From contig CAJIYK010000003.1 of the NCBI GenBank assembly GCA_905181685.1, positions 1 through 64,000 on the forward strand: a DNA stretch of 64,000 nt, in the 5' to 3' direction. Positions within the stretch are counted from its first letter, which is position 1. Each line of letters begins with the position of its first letter. Source of the stretch: Methylophilales bacterium BACL14 MAG-120910-bin43. Its GTDB lineage: Bacteria; Pseudomonadota; Gammaproteobacteria; Burkholderiales; Methylophilaceae. A model generated the notes under the pieces. It saw nothing but the letters and a program-made list of their open reading frames with translations, was not told the DNA's origin and did not search any database. The position numbers and the translations under genes are program-made. Positions 31,069-39,687 of this stretch are shown in pieces.

Positions 31069-32421
31069 ATGCTTGAAAATTTAACAGACAAACTTCAATC
31101 GGTAGTAAAGACAATTCGAGGTCAAGCCCGCTTCACAGAAGAAAATATCAGTGATGCAATGAGGGAAGTGCGTATAGCACTGATCGAAGCAGACGTCGCA
31201 ATACCTGTCGTTAAATATTTTATAGATAAGGTAAAAGAGAAGGCGTTAGGGGCTGATGTTTTAAAAAGTGTCTCACCAGGTCAAGCAATTATTAAGATAG
31301 TGCAAGATGAGCTGACAAGCTTAATGGGGAGTGATAATGCTGAGTTAAATATTGCTACAAAACCACCCGCTATTATTTTGATGGCAGGTCTTCAGGGATC
31401 TGGAAAAACAACCACAGCCGCTAAGTTAGCCAAAATTCTAAAAGAAGAAAAGAAGAAGGTCTTGTTAGTGAGTGCAGACGTTTATCGACCTGCCGCGATT
31501 GAGCAACTTAAAACATTAGCGGATTCTTTAGAAATAGAATGTTTTGATTCGACAGCTAAGGATAAGCCAAAAAATATTGCTTCCTCCGTTCTGACTTATG
31601 CAAAAAAACATTATTTTGATGTGATTATTTTTGATACTGCCGGTCGTTTGGGCATTGATGAATTAATGATGAAGGAAATTAAAGAACTTCACAAAATACT
31701 AAATCCAGTTGAAACACTTTTTGTTGTTGATGCGATGCAGGGACAAGACGCCGTTAATACAGCGAAAGCTTTTGGAGACACGTTACCTCTAACTGGTATT
31801 GTGTTGACAAAATTAGATGGAGATTCAAGAGGCGGTGCAGCTTTATCCGTTAGACATGTGACAGGGAAGCCAATTAAATATATTGGCGTGAGTGAAAAAG
31901 TATCAGGTCTGGAGGTTTTTTACCCAGATCGCATATCTTCTCGAATCCTTGGGATGGGAGATATTGTCGGTCTTGTTGAAGAGGCCCAAAAAAATGTAGA
32001 CATTAAAGAAGCTGAAAAGATAGCAGATAAAGTTAAGTCCGGTAAAAACTTTGATTTGGATGATTTTAAAAATCAAATTGGACAGATGAAAAAGATGGGA
32101 GGTGTTGGAGCAATGATGGATAAGCTTCCATCCCAATTAGCAGGTAGTGCATCAAAAATAGATCCCGAACAAGGAGACAAGTCGATGATGCAAATTGAAG
32201 CAATTATAAATTCCATGACAAAATTAGAGAAAACAAAGCCTGAAATCATCAAAGCAAAAAGAAAGATAAGGATTGCAAACGGTTCTGGAGTTAAGGTCCA
32301 AGATGTAAACCGCCTCCTTAAGCAATTTGAAGAAATGCAAAAAATGATGAAAATGTTCTCAAAAGGTGGAATCGGTAAAATGATGAGAGGCCTTGCAGGT
32401 AAAATTCCAGGCATGAATTAA
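31069..32421 (+). CDS. ffh: Signal recognition particle protein Ffh
   Basis: The 450-residue GTPase that, with 4.5S RNA, targets nascent membrane proteins. The N domain (MLENLTDKLQSVVKTIRGQA) is followed by the G domain with GLQGSGKTTTAAKLA near 106, FDTAGRLGID and TKLDGDSRGGAALS. The Met-rich M domain has GSGVKVQDVNRLLKQFEEM and ends KIPGMN. The frame is intact and the length normal. It precedes tRNA-Lys by about 125 bases. Confidence 0.97.
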   Translation: MLENLTDKLQSVVKTIRGQARFTEENISDAMREVRIALIEADVAIPVVKYFIDKVKEKALGADVLKSVSPGQAIIKIVQDELTSLMGSDNAELNIATKPPAIILMAGLQGSGKTTTAAKLAKILKEEKKKVLLVSADVYRPAAIEQLKTLADSLEIECFDSTAKDKPKNIASSVLTYAKKHYFDVIIFDTAGRLGIDELMMKEIKELHKILNPVETLFVVDAMQGQDAVNTAKAFGDTLPLTGIVLTKLDGDSRGGAALSVRHVTGKPIKYIGVSEKVSGLEVFYPDRISSRILGMGDIVGLVEEAQKNVDIKEAEKIADKVKSGKNFDLDDFKNQIGQMKKMGGVGAMMDKLPSQLAGSASKIDPEQGDKSMMQIEAIINSMTKLEKTKPEIIKAKRKIRIANGSGVKVQDVNRLLKQFEEMQKMMKMFSKGGIGKMMRGLAGKIPGMN

Positions 32422-32503
32422 TAAGCCCCTTTATTATCAATACTGAATTTTTTTTTTAATGCTCTGTCATTGAACTAGTTAGTTAATTATCTGTTTAATT
32501 TTA

Positions 32504-32532
32504 TTGACCCAACATTGTTAATGTTGGATAAT
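32504..32532 (+). promoter_or_regulatory. Promoter of tRNA-Lys with palindromic spacer
   Basis: TTGACC (32504-32509) and GATAAT (32527-32532) are spaced by exactly 17 bases, and a start point near 32539 would lie just upstream of the tRNA. The spacer is occupied by a perfect inverted repeat, CCAACATT (32509-32516) and AATGTTGG (32520-32527), with a 3-base centre. The promoter match is strong, and the palindrome could be an operator. Confidence 0.7.
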
Positions 32533-32547
32533 TCATGTCTTCGTTTT

Positions 32548-32623
32548 GGGGAGTTAGCTCAGCTGGTAGAGCACCGGACTTTTAATCCGTTGGTCACGCG
32601 TTCGATCCGCGTACTCCCTACCA
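32548..32623 (+). tRNA. tRNA-Lys (anticodon TTT)
   Basis: A complete 76-base cloverleaf with encoded CCA. The acceptor is GGGGAGT/ACTCCCT with a terminal G-U pair. The D stem is GCTC/GAGC, the anticodon loop CTTTTAA, and the T arm ACGCG-TTCGATC-CGCGT. The first anticodon-stem pair (27-43) is C-U, a mismatch that may be real or a base error. A T run follows directly and may end the transcript. Confidence 0.95.
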
Positions 32624-32716
32624 TTTTTTTTGATTCAAGAATTTACCTCATTTTTTGTAATGCATATTTATTTATATATATATTGAATTATGTAATCTTT
32701 GTGACATCCTATAAAT

Positions 32717-33721
32717 ATGTATAGCGTAAAAAAATTAATTCTTGCCCTTCTTTTCTTATTCCCATCACATTTATTTGCTTATCCACCACAATCTGAATTA
32801 TTTGGGTTGAGTGAGTCAATGACTCACATTTGGGTAACATTTAAAGATGGTGTTACTGGAACGGGCTCAGGTATTGTTGTAAAAAAGAATCATGTTGCAA
32901 CCAATTGTCATGTATTAGCAGATTCTAGGGGCGTTAATGCGGTAAAGTATTTCAAAACCTATGTACCCATTGCGATATATGCAGACTGGGAAAATGATTT
33001 ATGTATTCTAAAATTTGATGACTTACCTTTGCCTCCAGTTAATCTTGGAAAATCTGATAATCTTAATTATGAAGATAAAGTCTTTGCTTTAACCTTTCCT
33101 AATGACAATCCGATTCCATTACCATCCTATGGACATGTAAAGGCACTTTACCCTTTTAATGGGGGCAATATTATCAGAACATCTGCCTCATTTACCCTTG
33201 GTTCAAGTGGAGGTGGTTTATTTGATTTAGATTTTAATTTAATAGGGATTACAACCTTCAAAAGTCCCGGTAGAAGATTTGGAAATTTTTATTGTATCCC
33301 AGTGGAATGGGTCGAAAGGTTGTTATTAGAAGAGCCGCAAATAGACTTAGTTAGCAAAGATAGGCCATTTTGGAGTTTACCCGATGAAGAAAAACCATTC
33401 TTTATGCAAATTATAATGCCGATGGAAAAGAAGAAATGGCAGAAAATGTTAGACATTGCCAAGAGATGGACGCAAGCAGATGAGGATAGTGCAGATGCTT
33501 GGTATTATTTAGGTTATGCAAAAGCAAAAATGGGCAGTTTAGATTATGCAAAGCTATTTTTAAATCAAGCCTACAAACTGAATGACCGACATTTAGAATC
33601 GCTGGTTGAGTTATATGATATTTCTGTAACCCAATCAGATGCAAATGAATCACAGAGGATATTAGAGTTAATCAAAGTAATTAATCCAGAAAGAGCGAAT
33701 TACATAGCAAAAAATTCTTAA
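32717..33721 (+). CDS. Exported trypsin-like serine protease with C-terminal TPR repeats
   Basis: A 334-residue protein with a Sec signal peptide (KKLILALLFLFPSHLFA, cleavage near residue 21). A chymotrypsin-fold protease domain follows with GTGSGIVVKKN, the catalytic His in ATNCHVL, Asp in ENDLCILKF, and the nucleophile in LGSSGGGLFDLD. All three triad residues are present. There is no PDZ domain. Instead residues about 245-325 form two to three tetratricopeptide-like helical repeats (ADAWYYLGYAKAKMGSLDYA). It is probably periplasmic. No close functional homologue is recognised. The stop codon lies inside the left copy of the tRNA-Arg repeat. The frame is intact. Confidence 0.8.
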   Translation: MYSVKKLILALLFLFPSHLFAYPPQSELFGLSESMTHIWVTFKDGVTGTGSGIVVKKNHVATNCHVLADSRGVNAVKYFKTYVPIAIYADWENDLCILKFDDLPLPPVNLGKSDNLNYEDKVFALTFPNDNPIPLPSYGHVKALYPFNGGNIIRTSASFTLGSSGGGLFDLDFNLIGITTFKSPGRRFGNFYCIPVEWVERLLLEEPQIDLVSKDRPFWSLPDEEKPFFMQIIMPMEKKKWQKMLDIAKRWTQADEDSADAWYYLGYAKAKMGSLDYAKLFLNQAYKLNDRHLESLVELYDISVTQSDANESQRILELIKVINPERANYIAKNS

Positions 33722-33805
33722 AAATAATTGGCGCGCCCGAGAAGATTCGAACTCCTGACCCCTTGGTTCGAAGCCAAGTACTCTATCCAGCTGAGCTACG
33801 GGCGC
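33713..33805. repeat. 93-bp direct repeat carrying tRNA-Arg, left copy
   Basis: This segment is identical to 33816-33908 except at one base (33771 A versus 33874 T), with a period of 103 bases. It contains the last codons and stop of the upstream protease gene plus the whole tRNA-Arg, which suggests that the left copy is the original position. Confidence 0.9.
33729..33805 (-). tRNA. tRNA-Arg (anticodon TCG)
   Basis: A 77-base cloverleaf on the minus strand with encoded CCA (33729-33731). The acceptor GCGCCCG/CGGGCGC is perfect, the anticodon stem CTTGG/CCAAG encloses CTTCGAA, and the T arm is AGGAG-TTCGAAT-CTTCT. Anticodon TCG would read CGA and CGG. It differs from the neighbouring tRNA-Arg only at wobble base 34. 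Confidence 0.93.
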
Positions 33806-33815
33806 TTTGAATTGC

Positions 33816-33908
33816 AATTCTTAAAAATAATTGGCGCGCCCGAGAAGATTCGAACTCCTGACCCCTTGGTTCGTAGCCAAGTACTCTATCCAGCTGAGCT
33901 ACGGGCGC
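33816..33908. repeat. 93-bp direct repeat carrying tRNA-Arg, right copy
   Basis: Second copy of the repeat at 33713-33805, with one difference at the tRNA wobble base. It still carries the AATTCTTAA that forms the end of the protease gene in the left copy, a relic that shows the direction of duplication. Confidence 0.9.
33832..33908 (-). tRNA. tRNA-Arg (anticodon ACG)
   Basis: A 77-base cloverleaf on the minus strand, identical to the one at 33729-33805 except for anticodon ACG (loop CTACGAA). A34 of this tRNA is normally deaminated to inosine by TadA and reads CGU, CGC and CGA. The pair is probably co-transcribed, this copy first. Confidence 0.93.
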
Positions 33909-33945
33909 ACACGTGACATTATATCTCAAATAAAATAACCGGAAG

Positions 33946-35055
33946 TTAATTAACGGGTAGCGTTAATGTTGGCCCTGATTCTTTAATTTCTCCAGATTGC
34001 AGTGATTCAATTTGATTTAAGAGCATAAAAGTATATTTTGATGTGATGTCAGAATCTTTGATATAGAACCAGTAATCTCGATAAAATACCTTTGCCGAAT
34101 TCTGCTTAGGTTCATTTTTTGATGAATATATTGTTATTAATTCACCTGTAATTTCAGACCAATTAAACTCAGTTCCATCAGGATTTTTGGTTATTTGAAC
34201 CAACCCTTCTTCTAAATGTTCTTCGGGAACATTAATGCCATGACTTAGGAAAAATTGAATTCCGGCAAGAGACCTAAAGTCAATCTGGATTTCAGAGCGA
34301 TCCTCTTCAGTTTCTAATTCTGCATAGATAGGATAAATATTCGATTTACCATCAAGGTTCATTAGCTTAATCAAATTCTGAACATTAGGGTTTTGCAAAG
34401 ATTCTTTTTTAAAGTATAGGGCTAGTTGCTTATCTTTGTTCTCGTGCATAATATATCCAAACTGCAAGTCAGCCCTTTCTATGGCTACCATTGACGCTAA
34501 AAATTTGTCAAACTTTTTAAAATTAGGCGCCAGTTCAGGTGTCGGGCCTGAAGCTGTGTGGGCATTATCAATACCATTTATATTATTAACAGTTAAGTTT
34601 AATATACGATCCATTCTCCAGCCTGATCTAGATAAAAGCATTAACATATCAACATCTACCGGGCTCAGGACTTTCTTAATAAAGTCCCCACCTTTTAAAG
34701 GTAGATAGGTAATGGTTGGTTTTTCTGTGTATCTTGCTGAGCCTCCAAAACCTGCGTTGTTTGCATCAGGCCCGCCATCGAAAATTGTCAAAGCTAAGCT
34801 ACCACCTCGTTGCCATTCAATTGATGTTGACACGCTACTTACTTCTAAAACGGATATTGAATCACCATATCTTCTCTTAACTAAGTTGAGTAATGATTGC
34901 GAGTCATTAGTATCGGAAATAACTTGGTTAAATTCTCCACGTGAATCTTGAACACTGTCTGGTCCGATTTGAATGAACTCATCAAAAACAGAACATCCCC
35001 CTAAAAGAAGAGTTAATATTAAAGGGAGTATTTGAGAGATTAATTTTTTATGCAC
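33946..35055 (-). CDS. Predicted lipoprotein of unknown function
   Basis: A 369-residue protein with a lipoprotein signal peptide. The hydrophobic stretch ILPLILTLLLGGC gives a lipobox with Cys at residue 21, so it should be anchored to a membrane. After it comes FNQVISDTNDSQSLLNLVKRRYGDSISVLEVSSVSTS, whose core (LLN-x-V-x-R-RY-x-D, then L-x-V-x-S-V) resembles a motif seen in uncharacterised lipoproteins of other proteobacteria. No enzyme motif is visible. The frame is intact, and it stands alone between tRNA-Arg and msrA on the same strand. I do not recognise the family by name and assign no function. Confidence 0.75.
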   Translation of the reverse strand: MHKKLISQILPLILTLLLGGCSVFDEFIQIGPDSVQDSRGEFNQVISDTNDSQSLLNLVKRRYGDSISVLEVSSVSTSIEWQRGGSLALTIFDGGPDANNAGFGGSARYTEKPTITYLPLKGGDFIKKVLSPVDVDMLMLLSRSGWRMDRILNLTVNNINGIDNAHTASGPTPELAPNFKKFDKFLASMVAIERADLQFGYIMHENKDKQLALYFKKESLQNPNVQNLIKLMNLDGKSNIYPIYAELETEEDRSEIQIDFRSLAGIQFFLSHGINVPEEHLEEGLVQITKNPDGTEFNWSEITGELITIYSSKNEPKQNSAKVFYRDYWFYIKDSDITSKYTFMLLNQIESLQSGEIKESGPTLTLPVN

Positions 35056-35101
35056 TTAGAAAACTTTTATTTTAAAAGAACATAATGATAAATTATTTTT
35101 G

Positions 35102-35600
35102 TTAATAATTGAAGTTTCTTTTGAAGTGACATGAGTAGCCGTTAGGGTTTTTGGTAAGGTATTTTTGATGAGATTCCTCAGCAGGATAAAATTTATCAAA
35201 AGCAACTATTTCAGTCATAACTTTTTGATCCCAATGCTTTGATGCATCAACTTTTTTAATTACATTTTCAGCTGAAGCCTTTTGGTTATCTGAGGTATAA
35301 AAGATGGAGGATCGATACTGTGTTCCAATATCATTTCCTTGTTGGTTAGGTGTTGTTGGATTATGAAGCTTGAAAAACTCTAACAGTAAGTCTTTCGAAA
35401 GAGAGTTGATCTTGATCAAACTTAATCATGATAGTCTCTGCATGTCCCGTATTACCTGAAGAAACTTCGTTATAAGTAACATCATCAATATGACCTCCAG
35501 AAAACCCGACAACTGTTTCTTGTATGCCTTTGATTTGACCAATTAGGTTTTCAAGCCCCCAATAGCAACCCCCAGCAATGTATGTTGTTTCTAGATTCAC
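35102..35600 (-). CDS. msrA: Peptide methionine sulfoxide reductase A (one frame break)
   Basis: Repairs Met-S-sulfoxide in proteins. The catalytic motif is GGCYWGLE near residue 10, with Tyr where GCFWG is more common. Then come ETVVGFSGG, YNEVSSGNTGHAE, LLLEFFKLHNPTTPNQQGNDIGTQYRS and ESHQKYL. One base error near 35390 shifts the frame inside ISFERLLLEFF. The corrected length is about 166 aa, in the short MsrA range. No msrB is adjacent. Confidence 0.93.
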
Positions 35601-35704
35601 TTTATTTAATCCTTAATATAAAATTTACAGACAACCTTGTGTTAATTTAATTTACTTTATATTGTAATATTAAATAAATAATTTTAAAAAAAAGGAATAT
35701 AAGA

Positions 35705-36213
35705 ATGTCTGTATCTATGCATGAAATATCAGTCCCCATGTTTATTAATATGCTTGAAAACCTATCTTCAATTTTAAAAAAAGCAGAGCGACATGCCGAA
35801 AAAAGAAAAATTGATAAAGAGATATTTATTAATGCGCGCTTGATTGCAGATATGAGGCCACTAACTAGTCAAATTCAAATTGGAACAGATATGATTCGGT
35901 TGGGAGTGGGTAGATTGGCAAAAGTTAAAGCTCCCTCATATAAAGATAACGAAAAAACATTTACTGATCTTAACAAAGAGAATTAGTAAGACGATTACTT
36001 TTTTAAAGAAAATTAATCCAAAAAAGATGGAAGGCTCTGAAAATATGGAGATAAATTTTTCAATCAGAAGTAATGAATTTAAATTTAAATCAGGTAAAGA
36101 CTACTCTAACCAAATGGATGATCCCTCACTTCTTCTTTCATGTCACGACCGCCTACGATATTTTAAGATCAAATGGTGTTAATCTAGGCAAAAGAGACTA
36201 CATAAAATTTTAG
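35705..36213 (+). CDS. DUF1993 family protein (two frame breaks)
   Basis: The N-terminal half (MSVSMHEISVPMFINMLENLSSILKKAERHAE, DMRPLTSQIQIGTDMI) belongs to the DUF1993 family of small four-helix proteins. The C-terminal half, including the conserved IPHFFFHVTTAYDILRSNGV and ending GKRDYIKF, becomes readable after one-base corrections near 35975 and 36103. The stop is TAG at 36211-36213. The corrected length is about 169 aa, normal. The function is unknown; the fold resembles DinB-like bundles. It precedes the DoxX gene by 16 bases. Confidence 0.78.
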
Positions 36214-36229
36214 TTAGGGAATAAAAATA

Positions 36230-36637
36230 ATGAAATCAATTGATAATATTTTGAATGCAATTATGAGTAATTTTTACCACCTTGCACCATGGCTCCTTCG
36301 ACTGGGACTAGGTACCTCCTTTATATTTCATGGACTAAGCAAATTTCCCCTACCCCCTCAAAAGTTGATTGATTATTTTGGCTTCTCAGCCGAACTTGCT
36401 TCTTTTGTTGCTATTTCAGAGATAGGGGCAGGTTTTTTGTTAATTCTCGGTGGTTTTTTAAAAGGACATGTGGGCAATTTAGTGACTCGTTTTGCTGCTG
36501 GGGTCATTGTCATTGTCATGACATTTGCATTTACATTGGCTCATAGTGATTGGTTTATTACACCTAAATTATTTATGAGTGAACAGATATTTTTGATGAT
36601 TATAGGTCTATATTTTTTTATAAAAGGGAATAATTAA
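36230..36637 (+). CDS. DoxX-family membrane protein
   Basis: A 135-residue protein with four hydrophobic helices of the DoxX/YqjF type. LGLGTSFIFHGLSKFP near residue 25 carries the conserved G-x-F-x-x-H-G-x-x-K pattern, and GAGFLLILGGFLKG follows. Members occur in the cytoplasmic membrane and have been linked to redox or thiosulfate metabolism, but no specific role can be given here. It is co-directional with the DUF1993 gene, and its stop overlaps that of the convergent K+ channel gene by four bases. The frame is intact. Confidence 0.85.
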   Translation: MKSIDNILNAIMSNFYHLAPWLLRLGLGTSFIFHGLSKFPLPPQKLIDYFGFSAELASFVAISEIGAGFLLILGGFLKGHVGNLVTRFAAGVIVIVMTFAFTLAHSDWFITPKLFMSEQIFLMIIGLYFFIKGNN

Positions 36638-37260
36638 TTTTTTTTCTTTGATCCAAAAAGTGAGACTACTCTACTTATCATTACTGCGAGAAACATAACG
36701 CCTATCATTGCCTCAGTGATTGACCACATTTTTGCAGTATAAGAAACGGGAGTAATATCTCCATACCCTAATGTAGTTAATGTCGTAAAGCTAAAATAAA
36801 TCATATCTATAGACACCATTTCTGGATTGAAATTTCTAATATCAAATGAGTCAGGGTCAATCATTAATAGAAACATAAAGAGTAAATACCAAAAAATTCC
36901 AACTAGAACGTAAATTGATATAGCCGAACTAATTATGTGGGAATCTATTATTTTTGTTTTAAATATCTCTTTAAATAATTCAACTATCGTGATGCTCACA
37001 ATTAGGATTTTTAAAAAATACTGAGATACGCTCTGGTTATTATCAAAAAATAAAATATTAATCAATATAATGATTAACGAAACGACTGTGACCTTAAATA
37101 ATTTGGTGTCATGTTGATGAAGAAAAATACTGAAAATTAGGATGAGTAAAAAAAGTATTTCAAGATTCACTATTGAAAGCAATCCATAATCGAAGGCAAC
37201 TGGACCTATAAAAAAAACTAAAAGAATTGATGCTAAAAGATAATGATTGGCAAATTTCAT
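36634..37260 (-). CDS. Potassium channel-like ion channel protein
   Basis: A 208-residue membrane protein with about six hydrophobic segments. Residues 145-205 form a two-helix ion-channel module: YFSFTTLTTLGYGDITPVS contains the K+ selectivity filter TLGYGD, followed by the inner helix MIGVMFLAVMISRVVSLFG. No RCK/TrkA-N regulatory domain is attached, and the four N-terminal helices have no clear Arg-rich voltage sensor. A passive K+ pathway in the inner membrane is the likely role. The frame is intact. Confidence 0.82.
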   Translation of the reverse strand: MKFANHYLLASILLVFFIGPVAFDYGLLSIVNLEILFLLILIFSIFLHQHDTKLFKVTVVSLIIILINILFFDNNQSVSQYFLKILIVSITIVELFKEIFKTKIIDSHIISSAISIYVLVGIFWYLLFMFLLMIDPDSFDIRNFNPEMVSIDMIYFSFTTLTTLGYGDITPVSYTAKMWSITEAMIGVMFLAVMISRVVSLFGSKKKN

Positions 37261-37339
37261 GAGCTAATTTTAGCTTAAATATGCATATAAGGTAAGCTTC
37301 CAAGTCGGAGGGTTATGTGTAGGTGTAAGAAATCTTAAC

Positions 37340-38848
37340 TTAATTTGTCATCAGCAATATGATATTTGGGGTCCTCAAGCAATTTAGCTCAACCATACTT
37401 TTTGCACTATCAAGAACTTCCATACAGTCTGGGCTTAGATGTACTAAATGTAATTTTTTCCCCATAGATTTATATTTATTTGCTAAAGCATCAATAGCCA
37501 TAATTGCACTATGGTCTGCTACTTTTGATTGTTTAAAATCAATAATCACTTCATTTGGATCATCTTTATTTTAAACAAATCATTAAAACTTTTTACCGAA
37601 GCAAAAAAGAGAGTGCCTTTTAACTCATAAATTTTCCAGCCTTTTTTATTTTTAGAAGTAGTAACTTCTATAATCTTTGCGTGCTCCCATGCAAAAACTA
37701 AAGCTGAAACGATGACACCTAAAATTACAGCAATTGCTAAATCTGCAATGATAGTGACCGCCCCAACAAGAAGACCGACAAATATATCTTTTTTAGGGAC
37801 TTACCGAAACAGTCGTAAACTTCCCCATTCAAAAGTTTTCTCTGCTACAACAAACATAACGCCTATAAGTGCTGCAAGGGGAATCATTTCAATCCACTGA
37901 GAAAGAAATAAAACAAAAGAAGCTAGAAATATGGCTGTTGCAATTCCTGATAAGCGTTTTACAGCTCCATTATTGATATTAATCATGCTTTGTCCAATCA
38001 TTGCACAACCTCCCATACCACCAAAAAAACCAGTCACAATGTTAGCAAACCCTTGTGCTAAGGATTCCTTGTTTGGCCTTCCTCTTGTATCCGTCATATC
38101 GTCAATTAAATTGAGCGTAAGAAGTGTTTCAATTAAACCAATTGCTGCTAAAAGCAGCGCATATGGCAGTGTGATAGTGATGGTCTCAAGAGTCAAAGGC
38201 ACTAATCGGAAAATTAAATTCTGGAATTCCACCTGCAATTGAACCTAAGTCCCCAACTGTTCTAGTATCTATAGAAAAGAAATAAACGATACCTGTTGTA
38301 AAAATTATTGCAGCAAGAGTGGATGGGATCATCTTAGTGAGCTTTGGAAAAAGATAAATTATTGCAACGGTTAAAAAAATAAGGCCAGCCATGGCATAAA
38401 GGGGAGCTCCACTCATCCATACAGATAAACCTTCGCTATTAAGAATTTTAAAATGATTAAATTGTGCAAGAAAAATGACAACAGCCAGTCCGTTCACAAA
38501 ACCAAGCATAACGGGGTAGGGCACCATACGAATAAATTTACCCAATTTAAATAACGCAAATATGATCTGTAATAAACCCATTAAAATTACTGTAAGAAAA
38601 AGATACTCTGGCCCATGCTGAACTACTAATGAGACCATTACAACTGCTAAGGCTCCTGTTGCACCTGAAACCATTCCAGGCCGTCCACCAAAAACTGAAG
38701 TAATGAAACAAACTAGGATAGCTGCATATAATCCTGTAAGCGGTGAAACTTGTGCAATCAGTGCAAATGCAATTGCTTCTGGAACCATTGCCAGAGCAAC
38801 AGTAAGGCCACTCAATAAGTTTGTTTTTACTTCAGGTAAATTTTGCAT
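37340..38848 (-). CDS. SulP family anion transporter with STAS domain (about three frame breaks)
   Basis: An inner-membrane anion permease of the SulP/SLC26 family. The N-terminus ([23 protein letters not shown]) and [28 protein letters not shown] are classic, and [19 protein letters not shown] holds another conserved loop. The C-terminal STAS domain contains [16 protein letters not shown]. Frame changes lie near 38200, 37800 and 37565, each one base, and the reading is otherwise continuous. The corrected length is about 502 aa. The transported ion could be sulfate or bicarbonate. The compact STAS and HTCC-like context would fit bicarbonate, but that is conjecture. Confidence 0.88.
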
Positions 38849-38929
38849 AGACAGGTACTTTTGGTGAATTAGTGTTAGGGATAAATTAAAAGATAGTCAA
38901 TCTAACACAATTCTTTCTCTTCAAGATAT

Positions 38930-39545
38930 CTAATTAACTTTGAGCATTAATTCATTTCGCCTAAAAAACGGCAATGTCCATGGAGGATTATACCTAGCAA
39001 TTTTTATTCACCTGAAGTCTTAAGTTTTTTTTCTTTGATAAATTGATTAAGTAACTTTTCTTTCTCTAGATAACTAGATTCTCTAACAAGACCAGAAAAA
39101 ACAATCACAGCATATTTCTCTTTTGGTAAGCTAAGAATTTTTATGCTTTTATTGTTTGGCTTAGGAAGTGTCTCCAATGTGAATTCATTCGGCATAATAA
39201 AAGATACGATCCAGTTATTGTCGTCTACCTTCAGTTAATACAGGTTTAGTCATATTAATTTTTTGAGATAATGGTTCCATCTCAACAGGTGCGGTCATTT
39301 CTATTCTTGAGTTCCCATCGTTACTGTATATTATTACCAAATATATAGTCGGCTAGAATCTTAAAGCCTTTTGATGATGCATCATCAAAATCACCAAAAA
39401 CTTCAACTTGTGCAATAATTTTGGGAGCATATTCTCTAATCTCAAATTTATCTTCTTTTAGTATTAGTTTAAATTCTGGTTCATCAGTTGCCATAAGTGA
39501 ATTTGATATAAGTATAAAAATAAATAAAAGGTATGAAATTTTCAT
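38930..39545 (-). CDS. Exported SOUL-family heme-binding protein (three frame breaks)
   Basis: The N-terminal signal peptide (KISYLLFIFILISNSLMA) is followed by the SOUL domain: FEIREYAPKIIAQVEV, then IEMTAPVEMEP, VSFIMPNEFTLETLPKPNN and, at the C-terminus, ARYNPPWTLPFFRRNEL. The segments lie in different frames. Breaks fall near 39334, 39230 and 39003, and the C-terminal piece down to TAG (38930-38932) is outside the first-frame stop. The corrected length is about 205 aa, typical. SOUL proteins bind heme or porphyrin, and the periplasmic role in bacteria is unclear. Confidence 0.85.
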
Positions 39546-39574
39546 TTTGTATATGATTGATTTTTAATGAATAG

Positions 39575-39667
39575 TGGCGGAGAGCGAGGGATTCGAACCC
39601 TCGATACAGGTTTACCCCGTATGCTTCCTTAGCAGGGAAGTGCTTTCGACCACTCAGCCAGCTCTCC
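39575..39667 (-). tRNA. tRNA-Ser (anticodon GCT)
   Basis: A 93-base class II tRNA on the minus strand. The acceptor GGAGAGC pairs with GCTCTCC, and CCA is encoded at 39575-39577. The anticodon loop has CTGCTAA (anticodon GCT, codons AGC/AGU), followed by a long variable arm, and the T loop is TTCGAAT. It lies just downstream of lysC, as in other betaproteobacteria. Confidence 0.96.
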
Positions 39668-39687
39668 TATTTTTCGTAACAATACTC

